Source: Kineosporia sp. NBRC 101731 (GTDB taxonomy: Bacteria > Actinomycetota > Actinomycetes > Actinomycetales > Kineosporiaceae). From it: 64,000 nucleotides of DNA. Location of the stretch: NCBI RefSeq assembly GCF_030269305.1, contig NZ_BSTC01000010.1, positions 248,001-312,000 on the forward strand, read 5' to 3'. The number at the start of each line of letters is the position of its first letter. Positions within the stretch are counted from its first letter, which is position 1. The notes under the pieces were generated by a model that saw only the letters and a program-made list of their open reading frames with translations, was not told the DNA's origin and searched no databases. Positions 54,062 to 62,612 of the stretch are shown here, in pieces. Both the position numbers and the translations under genes were made by a program.

Positions 54062-54739
54062 CTACAGGTTCGTCAGGGCACTCAGCCGGGCGGAGAGGTT
54101 GAAACCCGCCTGCACCGCGGCCTCGGAGACGGCCGCGAGCCGGCTGGTCGACAGCGCGGCGGTCGTCGCCTCGGGCACGATCCAGATCCGGTCGATCGGC
54201 AGCTCGTGCAGCTTGGTGATCTGCACGGCGGACTCGATGTCGCTGAGGTCCCGGACGGCGAAGGAGAAGTCGATGTCGTACTGCTGGGCGACCTGCCCCC
54301 AGGCGACCAGCGACTCGCGGTTGATGCGCGACCAGGCCGGGTCGCCGGAGTGGGCCAGCTTCGGCGAGACGGTCACCCAGCTGACGCGCTGCAGGGTGAG
54401 TTCGGTCGGGGGGAAGGTGCCGTTGGTCTCCACCCCGATCTCGTATCCGCCGAGCAGTTCGAGGAACTGCGGCCAGGCCGGGGAGTTCTGCTGCTGCAGG
54501 GGTTCGCCGCCGCTGATCACGATGAGGGGAGTGTTGGCCGAGCGGGCCGTCTCGGCGATCTCCTCGATCCGCCAGTAGCCGACCTCGCGGGCCAGGTCGA
54601 AGCGGGACGTGTCCCAGGTGAAGGCCGAGTCGCACCAGGTACAGGAGAGATTGCATCCGCCCATCTGGACAACGACACAGCGACGCCCGGCCGAGCGTCC
54701 CTGGGGGTGGACTGTCGGTCCGACGACGCCGGCGATCAC
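54062..54739 (-). CDS. QueE-like radical SAM protein
   Basis: 225-residue radical SAM enzyme of the 7-carboxy-7-deazaguanine synthase family, with Cys29, Cys33 and Cys36 in GGCNLSCTWC and SGGEPL for SAM binding. QueE makes the deazapurine precursor of queuosine and of modified DNA bases. The N-terminal segment, where the family has a QGEG substrate motif, reads HPQGRSAGRR, so substrate use may differ. No other queuosine genes are in the window. The GTG at 54739 lacks a ribosome binding site. AGGAGG stands upstream in front of ATC, with no ATG or GTG between. Confidence 0.8.
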   Translation of the reverse strand: MIAGVVGPTVHPQGRSAGRRCVVVQMGGCNLSCTWCDSAFTWDTSRFDLAREVGYWRIEEIAETARSANTPLIVISGGEPLQQQNSPAWPQFLELLGGYEIGVETNGTFPPTELTLQRVSWVTVSPKLAHSGDPAWSRINRESLVAWGQVAQQYDIDFSFAVRDLSDIESAVQITKLHELPIDRIWIVPEATTAALSTSRLAAVSEAAVQAGFNLSARLSALTNL

Positions 54740-54964
54740 GAGCGACGGACGTGCTCGGACCGCGGTCAGCGGTTGTTCGCTGGCGGTACTGATGGTGACC
54801 CTCCTGTAACGATGCGCGGCCCTCCAGGGAGCATCATCACATGTCTAAGCGGTGGTTAATGCAGGACTGCGGAAATTTCCCGCCCCGCATCTGAACCGTC
54901 TTCCCAAATGCTCAGATCCGTTCACGCACACTGAATTTCATCATCCTGATCTGTGTCCGACCAC

Positions 54965-55582
54965 TCACGTCGAGTGATCGGACTGAGCTGAAAGGGTGGC
55001 TGTCCAGGCGGCCAGTACCGAATGCCCGAGCATCTCGGCGATCTTCTGCGGAGACCAGCGCAGCGTCTCGGACAGGTCGACGATCACCCGTTCGTCGAAC
55101 GTCGTGATCCACAGGAGCACCGAGTAGCGCAGATCCACGGGCGGGATCTCGCCGATCTCCACGAGCCGCGCCACCGCCCGCGTCAGGGTGGTGTCGAGCT
55201 CGGAGAGCAGGGGGTCGGAGCCGTCGTGGACGCGCTCCAGGTAGCCACGGGCGCTGCGGATGTGGGTGGCCGCGCGGCCCCACGTCATGGCACTGAGCAC
55301 CCACTCGTGGCAGACGATCTCGAACGAGCGCAGCGGGTCGGGGTCTTCGCCGGCCGCGTGGAGCCTTGCCAGCAGGGCGTTCTGGATGCGCCGGTAGAAC
55401 GCGTCGTGCACCGCGTGCACGTCGTCGAAGTGCCGGTAGGTGGTGGCCGTCGAGACGCCCGAGTGTCGGGCCAGTTCGGGCAGGCTGAAGGCCAGGCCGC
55501 GTTCGCGGAGGAGCTCACCCGCGGCGTCCAGCAGTTTCTGCCGGGTTCTCAGTGTGTCGGCCCGGAGGTTGTCGCCTGCCAT
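54965..55582 (-). CDS. TetR family transcriptional regulator
   Basis: 205-residue repressor with an N-terminal HTH (about 9-55: TRQKLLDAAGELLRERGLAFSLPELARHSGVSTATTYRHF) and a helical ligand domain. ATG 55582 is preferred over 55600, as GGGAGG lies about 10 nt before it. It is divergent from an FMN hydroxy-acid oxidase. Two copies of a GAGAA-N4-TTCTCG inverted repeat in the gap are its probable operators, one of them covering the oxidase transcription start. Confidence 0.92.
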   Translation of the reverse strand: MAGDNLRADTLRTRQKLLDAAGELLRERGLAFSLPELARHSGVSTATTYRHFDDVHAVHDAFYRRIQNALLARLHAAGEDPDPLRSFEIVCHEWVLSAMTWGRAATHIRSARGYLERVHDGSDPLLSELDTTLTRAVARLVEIGEIPPVDLRYSVLLWITTFDERVIVDLSETLRWSPQKIAEMLGHSVLAAWTATLSAQSDHST

Positions 55583-55647
55583 TGCTGACGATCCTCCCAT
55601 CCCGGGTGGGTCGCCGGTTGTGTCGAATCCGTTAAGCGCAGTAAAGA

Positions 55648-55663
55648 CGAGAAAAACTTCTCG
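55648..55663. promoter_or_regulatory. Putative TetR operator 1
   Basis: CGAGAA-AAAC-TTCTCG, perfect 6-bp inverted repeat with 4-nt spacer, in the divergent gap; centre 52 bp from operator 2. Confidence 0.6.
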
Positions 55664-55693
55664 CCTCTGCGGTGTATGTGGTTATTTGAGTCC

Positions 55694-55715
55694 TAGAGTT
55701 GAGAACATCTTCTCG
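55694..55715 (+). promoter_or_regulatory. Oxidase -10 box and putative TetR operator 2
   Basis: TAGAGT at 55694-55699 is directly followed by TGAGAA-CATC-TTCTCG (55700-55715), so the transcription start falls inside the operator. Confidence 0.6.
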
Positions 55716-55735
55716 TTTCGATGGAGGGATGCCCG

Positions 55736-56881
55736 ATGGTCGCATTCAAGTCGGTCGCGGCCCCCGACGTGGCCACGCTCCCGGTGATCCGTCAGACCGC
55801 CCTGTCCCGTCTCACCCCCGAGGTCGCGGATTTCCTCGAAGGCGGTGCGGGCGACGAGAGCACTCTGCTGGCCAACCGGTCTGCCTTCTCCCACTGGGGT
55901 TTCCGGCAGCGGGTGATGAGCGGTCTGGCCGGCCCGGACCTGTCGACGAGCTTTCTCGGTATCGAGCTGGCCATGCCGGTGATGACCGCTCCGTTCGGTG
56001 CCGACGGCCTGTTCCACCCGCAGGGCCAGAAGGCGGTCGCCCGCGCGAACCGGGCGGCCGGGATCGCGAGCATCGTGCCCGAGGCCGGCACCTTCGGCCT
56101 GGAGGAGGTGGTGCAGGCGGCCCCGGAGGCGGCTCGCATCGCGCAGTTGCACCCGATGGGGCCGGAGAAGAATTTCCTGGCCATGCTGGCCCGCATCGAG
56201 GACGCGGGGTGCGAGGCGATCTGCCTGACCGTCGACTGCCCGACCGGCGGCTGGCGGGAACGGGTGCTGCGTCACTCCTTCGACCTGGACGCCCGGTACG
56301 TCGCCGGCAACTACCCCGACAGTCCCGACAGTGCGGATGGTGGCGAGACCACGCTGATCCAGGTCTTCGGGCAGCTCTTCGAGCGCAGCGCCACGGTGTG
56401 GTCGTGGGATCGCCTGGCGTCACTGATGTCCCACACCCGCCTGCCCTGGTTCGCCAAGGGCATCATGACCGCCGACGACGCCCTGGCCTCCGAGGCCGCC
56501 GGGGCCCACGCGGTCTACGTGTCCAACCACGGTGGCCGTCAGCTCGACGGCGTCCCGGCGGCTCTGGATGCGCTGGTCGAGGTACGCCGGGCGATCGACG
56601 GGCGCCTGCCGATCGTCTTCGACAGCGGTGTGCGGCGCGGCGCCGATGTGGTCAAGGCACTGGCCCTGGGCGCGGACGTCGCGGTGATCGGCCGGCTCGC
56701 GGCGTACGGGCTGGCCGCCGGTGGGCAGGCCGGGGTGGAGCGGGTGCATTCCCTGTTGTACGACGAGATCCGTACGGTGCTCACGCTTCTGGGGCGTGGC
56801 GGGGTGCACGACCTGAGCCCGGACGTGCTGATCCCGCAGGGCGGCTCAGTTCTCCACGGCATCCTCGGCGCTGACGTCTGA
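55736..56881 (+). CDS. FMN-dependent alpha-hydroxy-acid oxidase
   Basis: 381-residue TIM-barrel flavoprotein of the lactate oxidase / mandelate dehydrogenase group, oxidising an L-2-hydroxy acid. The catalytic His and Arg are in SNHGGRQLDG, and the FMN phosphate site is FDSGVRRGADVVKALALGADVAVIGR. The N-terminal FLEGGAGDESTL helix is typical. GGAGGG ends 7 nt before ATG 55736, so the ATG at 55721 is not preferred. Probably repressed by the divergent TetR protein. Its last 36 nt overlap the convergent kinase gene. Confidence 0.92.
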   Translation: MVAFKSVAAPDVATLPVIRQTALSRLTPEVADFLEGGAGDESTLLANRSAFSHWGFRQRVMSGLAGPDLSTSFLGIELAMPVMTAPFGADGLFHPQGQKAVARANRAAGIASIVPEAGTFGLEEVVQAAPEAARIAQLHPMGPEKNFLAMLARIEDAGCEAICLTVDCPTGGWRERVLRHSFDLDARYVAGNYPDSPDSADGGETTLIQVFGQLFERSATVWSWDRLASLMSHTRLPWFAKGIMTADDALASEAAGAHAVYVSNHGGRQLDGVPAALDALVEVRRAIDGRLPIVFDSGVRRGADVVKALALGADVAVIGRLAAYGLAAGGQAGVERVHSLLYDEIRTVLTLLGRGGVHDLSPDVLIPQGGSVLHGILGADV

Positions 56882-58657
56882 CAGCGTCACCACGGTGGCG
56901 CCGCGGTCGTCGGGGTCGTCGTCGATGTCCACCTCGAAGTAGCCGTCCAGGTGGTAGGCGTTCTGGCTGAAGTCGAACGACGACTCGCCGTCGTCGGCCA
57001 GGTCGAGCAGGTAGGTGGCCGCCGCGCAGGGCGCCTCCGGCGCATAGTCCGGCTCCTGCCCGTCGGCGAGCCCGTTGCACTCGAAGAGCGTGAAGTGCGG
57101 TTCGTCGTGCTCGTCGTCGTCACCCGGGTGCTCGACGAAGTTCTTGTCGATGTGGTCGGAGTTCGGCGCCGACGCGTTGATCCGCACCACCTGCTGGTTG
57201 TGGGAGGCGATGAAGGTGTTGAAGCTCGCCGCCAGGTCGAGGTCGCCGAGTTCGGTGTTGTACCAGGCGATCCCGTTCTCGTCGAACGTGGTTGCCGGGG
57301 TGGTTCCCACACTGCTGGAGGACGTCGTGGTCGCCTCGGGCGTCGGTGTCCCGTCCGGGGCGGTGGTCTCCTCGGGCGAGCTTGAGGACGTCGGTGTCAC
57401 CGCGGCGGTCGTGGCCGGTTGGGCGGTGGTGTCGTCGTTGCCGTCCGGGGCGAGGAACAGGATCCAGACCAGTGCCCCGGCCAGGACGAGGGCCGCGACG
57501 CTGGTCAGCGTCAGAGCGACCCGGGAGCGGTGGTTGCCGGTGCCGGTGATCTGGGTCGTACCCGGTGCGTACAGCGGCTGGGAGGGCAGGCTCGGGGCCT
57601 GGGCGGCGGCGGGCTGGTGCCATTCCCGGCGCAGGACGCGCTGGGTGGCGCCGGTGTCCGCCGCGGCTGCTCCGGCTGCTTCAGCTGGGAACAATGCGGT
57701 GCGGGCGGCGGCGGGCTCGTCGGTGTTCCACGGTTCCCGGGCGTTGCCCGGTGCCGCCGCGGCGGCGGCCTCACGGGCCGCCCGCCGGCCCCGGCGACTA
57801 CCTGGGTCGGCGTCCTGCGCGCTGCGGGCGGCGGGCCGCATCCGTTCGTTCTCGTCGACCAGCCCGGCCAGCACCTGCCAGGCGTCGGGCCGGTGGGCCG
57901 GCTCAGGGTCGAGGGTGGCGCGCACCAGTGGCTCGATCCACTGCGGCAGGCCGGACAGGTCCACATCGGCGTGCACGGCCCGGTACATCAGGGCCGGTGC
58001 CGGCCCGGAGCCGAACGGCGGGTGGCCGGTCGCGGCGAACAGCACGGTCAGGCCCCAGGCGTACACGTCGGCGGGCGGGCCGATCGCGGTGGTGCCGGTG
58101 ATCTGCTCCGGTGCCATGTAGCCCGGGCTGCCCATCCCGACGCCGGTACGGGACGAGAGCGTGGCCGTCTCCAGTGCCGCGATGCCGAAGTCGATGACCT
58201 TCGGGCCGTCCGGGGCCAGCAGCACGTTCGCCGGTTTCAGGTCGCGGTGCACCACGCCGGCCGCGTGGATCGCGCACAGTGCCTCGGCCAGTCCGGAGGC
58301 CAGCGCGTGCAGCAGTTCGGGGGTGAGAGGACCATCGGCGTTCACCACGTCGTCCAGGCTCGCGCCCCCGACGTACTCGGTGGCCAGCCATGGCTCGTCG
58401 GCGTCCGGGTCGGCGTCCAGCACCCGGGCCGTGCAGGCACCCGTGACCGCGCGGGCCGCCTCGACCTCACGCCGGAACCGCGAACGGAACCTCGGGTCGG
58501 CGGCGTACTCGGCCTTGACCGCCTTGACCGCGGCGGGCCGGCCCGCGGTGTCGGTGCCGACGTACACCACTCCCATACCGCCGGTTCCCAGACGGGCGAC
58601 GAGGCGGAAGGTCCCGATCGTCGCCGGGTCACCGGCCCGCAGGGGCGACAACGGCAC
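56846..58657 (-). CDS. Transmembrane serine/threonine protein kinase
   Basis: 603-residue Hanks-type kinase. The Gly loop GTGGMGVVY (24-32), Lys45, HRDLKPAN (137-144), DFG (156-158) and GSPGYMAPEQ (176-185) are all intact, with Ser/Thr residues in the activation loop. An Ala/Pro/Arg-rich juxtamembrane linker (about 275-380) leads to one transmembrane helix (380-403). Outside follow a Thr/Pro-rich stalk (about 405-455) and a domain of roughly 150 residues rich in Asp, without PASTA repeats. A sensor for an extracellular cue is likely, but its identity is unknown. It overlaps the oxidase 3' end by 36 nt. Confidence 0.93.
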   Translation of the reverse strand: MPLSPLRAGDPATIGTFRLVARLGTGGMGVVYVGTDTAGRPAAVKAVKAEYAADPRFRSRFRREVEAARAVTGACTARVLDADPDADEPWLATEYVGGASLDDVVNADGPLTPELLHALASGLAEALCAIHAAGVVHRDLKPANVLLAPDGPKVIDFGIAALETATLSSRTGVGMGSPGYMAPEQITGTTAIGPPADVYAWGLTVLFAATGHPPFGSGPAPALMYRAVHADVDLSGLPQWIEPLVRATLDPEPAHRPDAWQVLAGLVDENERMRPAARSAQDADPGSRRGRRAAREAAAAAAPGNAREPWNTDEPAAARTALFPAEAAGAAAADTGATQRVLRREWHQPAAAQAPSLPSQPLYAPGTTQITGTGNHRSRVALTLTSVAALVLAGALVWILFLAPDGNDDTTAQPATTAAVTPTSSSSPEETTAPDGTPTPEATTTSSSSVGTTPATTFDENGIAWYNTELGDLDLAASFNTFIASHNQQVVRINASAPNSDHIDKNFVEHPGDDDEHDEPHFTLFECNGLADGQEPDYAPEAPCAAATYLLDLADDGESSFDFSQNAYHLDGYFEVDIDDDPDDRGATVVTLSDVSAEDAVEN

Positions 58658-58804
58658 AGCTTCTCCTGAGGTTCGGCGGTCTGACGATCACTGACCGGCG
58701 AATCTACCTGTACCGGATGAGAGGCGAATGAATGCCCCTCGTCCGGTCATCCTTTCGTTACCGGGATTCTCGGGGTTCGACGGATGCCGGTTCTGGGGAT
58801 GCCG

Positions 58805-59650
58805 TCAGATCAGGCCGTTACGCACGGCGTAGGCGACCGCGTGCGAACGGTTACGCAGACCCAGGCGCTGGGACAGGTCCTGGATCACCGTCTTCACCGT
58901 GCGCTCGGAGTAGGCCAGCCGCCGGGCGATCTCCCGGGTGTCGCAGCCCTCACCGAGCATCCGCAGCACCTCCAGCTCACGCTCGGTGTGCGGCTGCGCC
59001 GCGGGCACCTGCACCGTCGAGCTGGCGACCAGGTGCTCGCCCTCTTTCAGCGCAGACACCCGGGGACGCGGCGCGCGCACCTGCCGCACCAGCCGGCTCA
59101 GCAGCTCGGCCGGCAGCACGCTCTCGTCGGCCTGCGTGCAGGAGATGGCCCGGGCCAGCGAGCGCGTCGTGATCGCCGAGCGCCGCAGGATGCCGATGAC
59201 CCCGGCGTCGAACGCGTCGGCCATGCCGCGGGCGTCGATCTCGCCCACCACCAGCAGGGTGCGCCGGGCACCGGACTCCTGCACCGCCCGCAGCGCCAGC
59301 AGACTGGGCTCGTCCATCGACTCGGCCGCCACCACGGTCACATCGGCCGTGGCCATCCCGGCCTCGGGCACCAGTTCGATGCCCGGGCAGTCGCGCAGGT
59401 AGGCGACCATCCCGGCCTGCGACAGCCGGTCGCAGCCGAACACGAACACCTTGGTCGAGCGGGCGCCCCCCGGCTGGCCCGTCTGCGGGTGCGGGCTGCT
59501 GCCCGGCACCGTGCCGGGGCCGCGGGTCGTGTTCTGCGTCCCGGCCTGGTTCGGGTACTGGTCGGGGCGTTGCTTACCGTGCTGCGTGAGTACCCTGGGC
59601 CGGTTCACGCCGGTCGCCAGACTGATCCCCGTGCTGTTGCCGGTCTGCAT
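58805..59650 (-). CDS. LuxR-family regulator with degenerate receiver
   Basis: 281-residue NarL/LuxR-type protein. After a disordered N terminus of about 65 residues comes a receiver-like domain (KVFVFGCDRLSQAGMVAYLRD onward). At the strand where a phosphoacceptor Asp is expected it reads VTVVAAESMDE, so phosphorylation is doubtful. The C-terminal HTH (about 215-280) is standard: TERELEVLRMLGEGCDTREIARRLAYSERTVKTVI. ATG 59650 has GGAGGAG 5 nt upstream. It lies behind the kinase gene on the same strand; Ser/Thr phosphorylation of the regulator is possible but unproven. Confidence 0.88.
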   Translation of the reverse strand: MQTGNSTGISLATGVNRPRVLTQHGKQRPDQYPNQAGTQNTTRGPGTVPGSSPHPQTGQPGGARSTKVFVFGCDRLSQAGMVAYLRDCPGIELVPEAGMATADVTVVAAESMDEPSLLALRAVQESGARRTLLVVGEIDARGMADAFDAGVIGILRRSAITTRSLARAISCTQADESVLPAELLSRLVRQVRAPRPRVSALKEGEHLVASSTVQVPAAQPHTERELEVLRMLGEGCDTREIARRLAYSERTVKTVIQDLSQRLGLRNRSHAVAYAVRNGLI

Positions 59651-59965
59651 CGAGACTCCTCCGTCGCTGCCGGGCATCCCCCGCCCGAGAACGTAGACGT
59701 GATGATGCCGTCCGGCGGGGTCCCAGTGGTAGGAGACGCAAGAATCGGCTCAGATACATGCCTCACGCCGAAGATCCGCACGAAGGCGACACTCGGTACA
59801 GCAAGACAGCACCGGGTGAGCGACTGTGTTCAGAAGGTAGCGGAATCCCGTCGCTGCGAACACGGCCGCTGCACAGCGTCGCCCCCTCCGGCAGTCTGAG
59901 TGATCGTCCCGCCCGATTCCCGCCCGATTCCGGCCCGACCGGAGCCGGTTCCGGGCGGGCCGGGA
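59651..59965. other. Gene-free stretch
   Basis: About 315 bp with the LuxR gene upstream region, two direct CCGCCCGATTC repeats (about 59909-59929) and the lactonase terminator. No gene seen. Confidence 0.5.
59930..59963 (-). terminator. Terminator after the lactonase gene
   Basis: CCGGCCCG (59930-59937) with CGGGCCGG (59956-59963), 18-nt GC-rich loop that can fold further. It starts 2 nt beyond the stop codon. Confidence 0.6.
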
Positions 59966-61048
59966 TCAGGACCAGGCCAGGCACACCGGCGTAGGAACCT
60001 GGTAGTTACGCACATAGGAGAGCATTTTCTCGCCCTCGGCCCGGGTGTCCACGGCGAACACCGCGACCGACCCGCTGTTCTGGTGCGCGACCAGCAGATG
60101 CTGCTCGTCCGGGGTGAACGCGATGTCCCGCGGCTGCTGCCCCTGCGTGGGGATGCACCCGACGAGTTCGAGTGCGTCGCCGGTGCCGTACCGGAAGATG
60201 CTCACGCTGTCGTGACCGCGGTTACTGGCGAACACCAGAGTGCCTGACGAGTGCACGCGGACCGCGGCGGCGGAGCTCTCCGTGCCCTGATCGAGTTCGG
60301 CCTGCGGCAGCAGCGGCACCGAATTCACCGGGACGAAACCGGATTCGGCCCGCCGGAACGTCGACAGGGTGTTGCCCAGCTCGCCGACCAGGAAGAACAC
60401 GTCGCCCGAGGGGTGGAAGGCCAGGTGCCGCGGACCGGTCCCGGCCGGGCAGTCGATGCGCCCCTTCGGCACCAGCCGGCCCTCGTCCACCCGGTACACC
60501 AGCACGGCGTCCAGGCCGAGATCGGGCACGTAGAGATCCTGCCGCTGCGGGTCGAAGGCGACCATGTGCGGGTGCGGGGCCTCCTGGCGGGACGGGTCGG
60601 TGCCCGAGCCCTCGTGCTGCACGACGTCGAGGCGCTCGCCGATCCGCCCGGTTCCCTCGTCCAGGGCGAACAGGGCGACCGAGCCGCCGCTGTAGTTCGC
60701 CACGGCCAGGTACCGGCCGTCGGGGGAGACCGCCAGGTGTGCCGGGTCGCCGCCGCCGGAGGGCTGCATGCCGAGCAGTACCAGCCGGTGCGACTCCTCG
60801 TCGATGTGGTAGGCGCAGACGTCACCTTCGCCGTTGTCCGAACGGGTCTCCGAGACCGCGTACAGAACATTCTTGAAAATCGTTACCCAGGAAGGGTTTC
60901 GCAACACCGTCGCCAGGGTGGCCTCGCCCGGGCCACCATCGCCGGTCCAGCGGGCGCGCATGATGCCCGGTGCCTGCCCGTCGACGTGGGGCAGACGCTC
61001 GGTGTAGGTGCCGACGAAGAGATCGTGAAACTCGTTCCTGACTGACAT
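59966..61048 (-). CDS. Beta-propeller lactonase family protein
   Basis: 360-residue protein of the seven-bladed propeller lactonase group (YkgB/Pgl-like), several of which hydrolyse 6-phosphogluconolactone. Blade repeats are visible: FVGTYTE at the start, then HLAVSPDGRYLAVANYSGGSV, HMVAFDPQRQDLYVPDLGLDAVLVY, HLAFHPSGDVFFLVGEL and IAFTPDEQHLLVAHQNSGSVAVF. ATG 61048 begins just before the first blade; the frame open to 61276 is antisense noise. No pentose phosphate genes are nearby, so the substrate is uncertain. A NUDIX gene lies 23 nt upstream on the same strand. Confidence 0.88.
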   Translation of the reverse strand: MSVRNEFHDLFVGTYTERLPHVDGQAPGIMRARWTGDGGPGEATLATVLRNPSWVTIFKNVLYAVSETRSDNGEGDVCAYHIDEESHRLVLLGMQPSGGGDPAHLAVSPDGRYLAVANYSGGSVALFALDEGTGRIGERLDVVQHEGSGTDPSRQEAPHPHMVAFDPQRQDLYVPDLGLDAVLVYRVDEGRLVPKGRIDCPAGTGPRHLAFHPSGDVFFLVGELGNTLSTFRRAESGFVPVNSVPLLPQAELDQGTESSAAAVRVHSSGTLVFASNRGHDSVSIFRYGTGDALELVGCIPTQGQQPRDIAFTPDEQHLLVAHQNSGSVAVFAVDTRAEGEKMLSYVRNYQVPTPVCLAWS

Positions 61049-61071
61049 GGGGTCGAGTATGTCGGGAGGCG

Positions 61072-61485
61072 TCAGCGCGCTCGCGGACGCCACCCCGTGG
61101 CCCACAACGCCTGCGCCGGGCCGAACATGGGGGAGGGTAGGCGCTCGAGGTCCGGCCACCAGACCCACTCCTGGGCCTTCTCCGGTTCCAGCACCTGCGG
61201 CTCGCCCTCGGCCTCGACCAGATGATGCAGCGTGATGTAGTGCAGCCCGGCCTCGGCGAACACGTCGCTGGTCCACCGGATCGGCGACACCCGCACAGCC
61301 CGAAGCCCCGTCTCCTCCGCCAGTTCACGGGCCGCGGTCGCCCCCGGCTCCTCGCCCGGATCCACCTTCCCGCCCGGGAACGACCAGGTCCCTTCCCCGT
61401 GCGCCCCGAGCCGTCGTCCGAGCAGCACCGCGCCGTCCCGCACCACGACCGCGCTCACCCCCACCAGGGGACCCCGCAACTCCAC
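61072..61485 (-). CDS. NUDIX hydrolase
   Basis: 137-residue pyrophosphohydrolase. The NUDIX box reads GGKVDPGEEPGATAARELAEETGL, a full match to GX5EX7REUXEEXGU. Similar small proteins clean nucleotide pools (for example 8-oxo-dGTP or dihydroneopterin triphosphate). GTG 61485 with GGAGG 6 nt upstream gives a start just before the first strand (LVGVSAVVV). It is likely co-transcribed with the lactonase gene 23 nt downstream. Confidence 0.9.
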   Translation of the reverse strand: MELRGPLVGVSAVVVRDGAVLLGRRLGAHGEGTWSFPGGKVDPGEEPGATAARELAEETGLRAVRVSPIRWTSDVFAEAGLHYITLHHLVEAEGEPQVLEPEKAQEWVWWPDLERLPSPMFGPAQALWATGWRPRAR

Positions 61486-61544
61486 GTCAGACCTCCAGGC
61501 CCAGCTCGTCGTGGAAAGGGTGGCACCGTGCCCAGCCCTTCCCT

Positions 61545-61568
61545 CCGTGATCCGGCAAAGTGTCCCCG
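61545..61568. repeat. Half element of the TGATCA-GCAAA repeat family
   Basis: TCCGTGATCCGGCAAAGTGTCCCC matches the left arm of copy 2 with two or three changes but has no matching right arm nearby. A more diverged partner, GTGATCAGGCGAAC, is at 61617-61630. Confidence 0.7.
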
Positions 61569-61651
61569 GCCCCGCCCGCCGCGGTGACACGAGGGACGCC
61601 CCTCCTCACCCCGTGGTGATCAGGCGAACCCTCCCGGCGTCTCTGCTCTGC

Positions 61652-61696
61652 CTACCGACGCTCCCCCTACCGACGCTTCCCCTACCGACAGCTCCC
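61652..61696. repeat. 15-bp imperfect tandem repeat, three copies
   Basis: Three units beginning CCTACCGACG or CCTACCGACA (61652-61666, 61667-61681, 61682-61696), in the 284-bp gap between the NUDIX and oxidoreductase genes, which holds no gene. Confidence 0.8.
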
Positions 61697-61769
61697 TTCT
61701 GTTGGAGCATTCCTTCCGACGGAGCAACGGTCTTCGGGCACCCGCCCTCAGTGCCCGCGCTCGTCGTCG

Positions 61770-62612
61770 TCAGGCCCGGGGCGGTCCGGCCTCCAGACGC
61801 GTCGTGACCTCGCGCATCTTCTGCTCACTGTGTTGCTCGCCGCCCCACCGGGACTCCAGCCACCAGGTGGCACCAGCTGCGGCCCACGGGGTCACCTTCG
61901 CGATCGCGGCGGCCCGGTCGTCGGCGGGGGTCTCGCCCTCGTGCACGACGTCGAGATCCGTCCGGCCACGCTCGGCCAGCCAGGCGATGAGCTCACGCTG
62001 GTCGTCGGGAGCGGCTTCCTGGCCGTCGCCGCGGTAGTACTCCGGGATCACACCGTCACACCGCAGGATGCGGGCCATCGACCGAGGCCGGGGCCAGGCG
62101 CCGACCGCCCAGATCGGGATCGACGGCTGCACGGGTCGCAGCCCACCACTGCCGATGCCTCCGGTGCCGACGTCGAACTGATAGTGCTCACCGGTGTAGG
62201 ACTGCCCGCCCCGCCAGAGCTCACGCATGAGGTCGATGCCCTCGTCGAGCATGGCCGCACGCTGCCTGCGGTCGGTGACCTCGCCGCCGCCGGTGGGCAG
62301 GACCGGATCGAGCGCTCCCAGACCGAGACCGACGACCGCGCGACCGCCCGAGAGGTCGTCCAGTGTGGCCACCTGGGACGCGAGTTTCCACGGACGACGC
62401 CACGGCAACGGGGTGAGCATGGTGCCCAGGCGGATCCGGGACGTGGAGGCAGCCATGGCGCTGAGAAGACCCCACGCGTCTACCCCGTAGGCCGCCTCCC
62501 AGACGAAGACGCCGTCCCACCCCGCCTGCTCGGCCAGGACGGCCTGCCGGAGCTGTTCGGTCGCCGAACCACCGGGGAGGATGAAGCCGAAGCGCATGCT
62601 CTCGTTGGTCAT
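61770..62612 (-). CDS. LLM class flavin-dependent oxidoreductase
   Basis: 280-residue luciferase-like TIM-barrel protein, probably using F420 or FMN. It opens with MRFGFILPGG and continues with SRIRLGTMLTPLPWRRPWKLASQVATLDDLSGGRAVVGLGLG, the defining stretch of the family. Substrate unknown. ATG 62612 directly precedes the first strand; minus-strand TTATCA lies 7 nt before it. The frame open to 63095 reads antisense through the next gene. Divergent, 72 bp, from a small unknown gene. Confidence 0.9.
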   Translation of the reverse strand: MTNESMRFGFILPGGSATEQLRQAVLAEQAGWDGVFVWEAAYGVDAWGLLSAMAASTSRIRLGTMLTPLPWRRPWKLASQVATLDDLSGGRAVVGLGLGALDPVLPTGGGEVTDRRQRAAMLDEGIDLMRELWRGGQSYTGEHYQFDVGTGGIGSGGLRPVQPSIPIWAVGAWPRPRSMARILRCDGVIPEYYRGDGQEAAPDDQRELIAWLAERGRTDLDVVHEGETPADDRAAAIAKVTPWAAAGATWWLESRWGGEQHSEQKMREVTTRLEAGPPRA

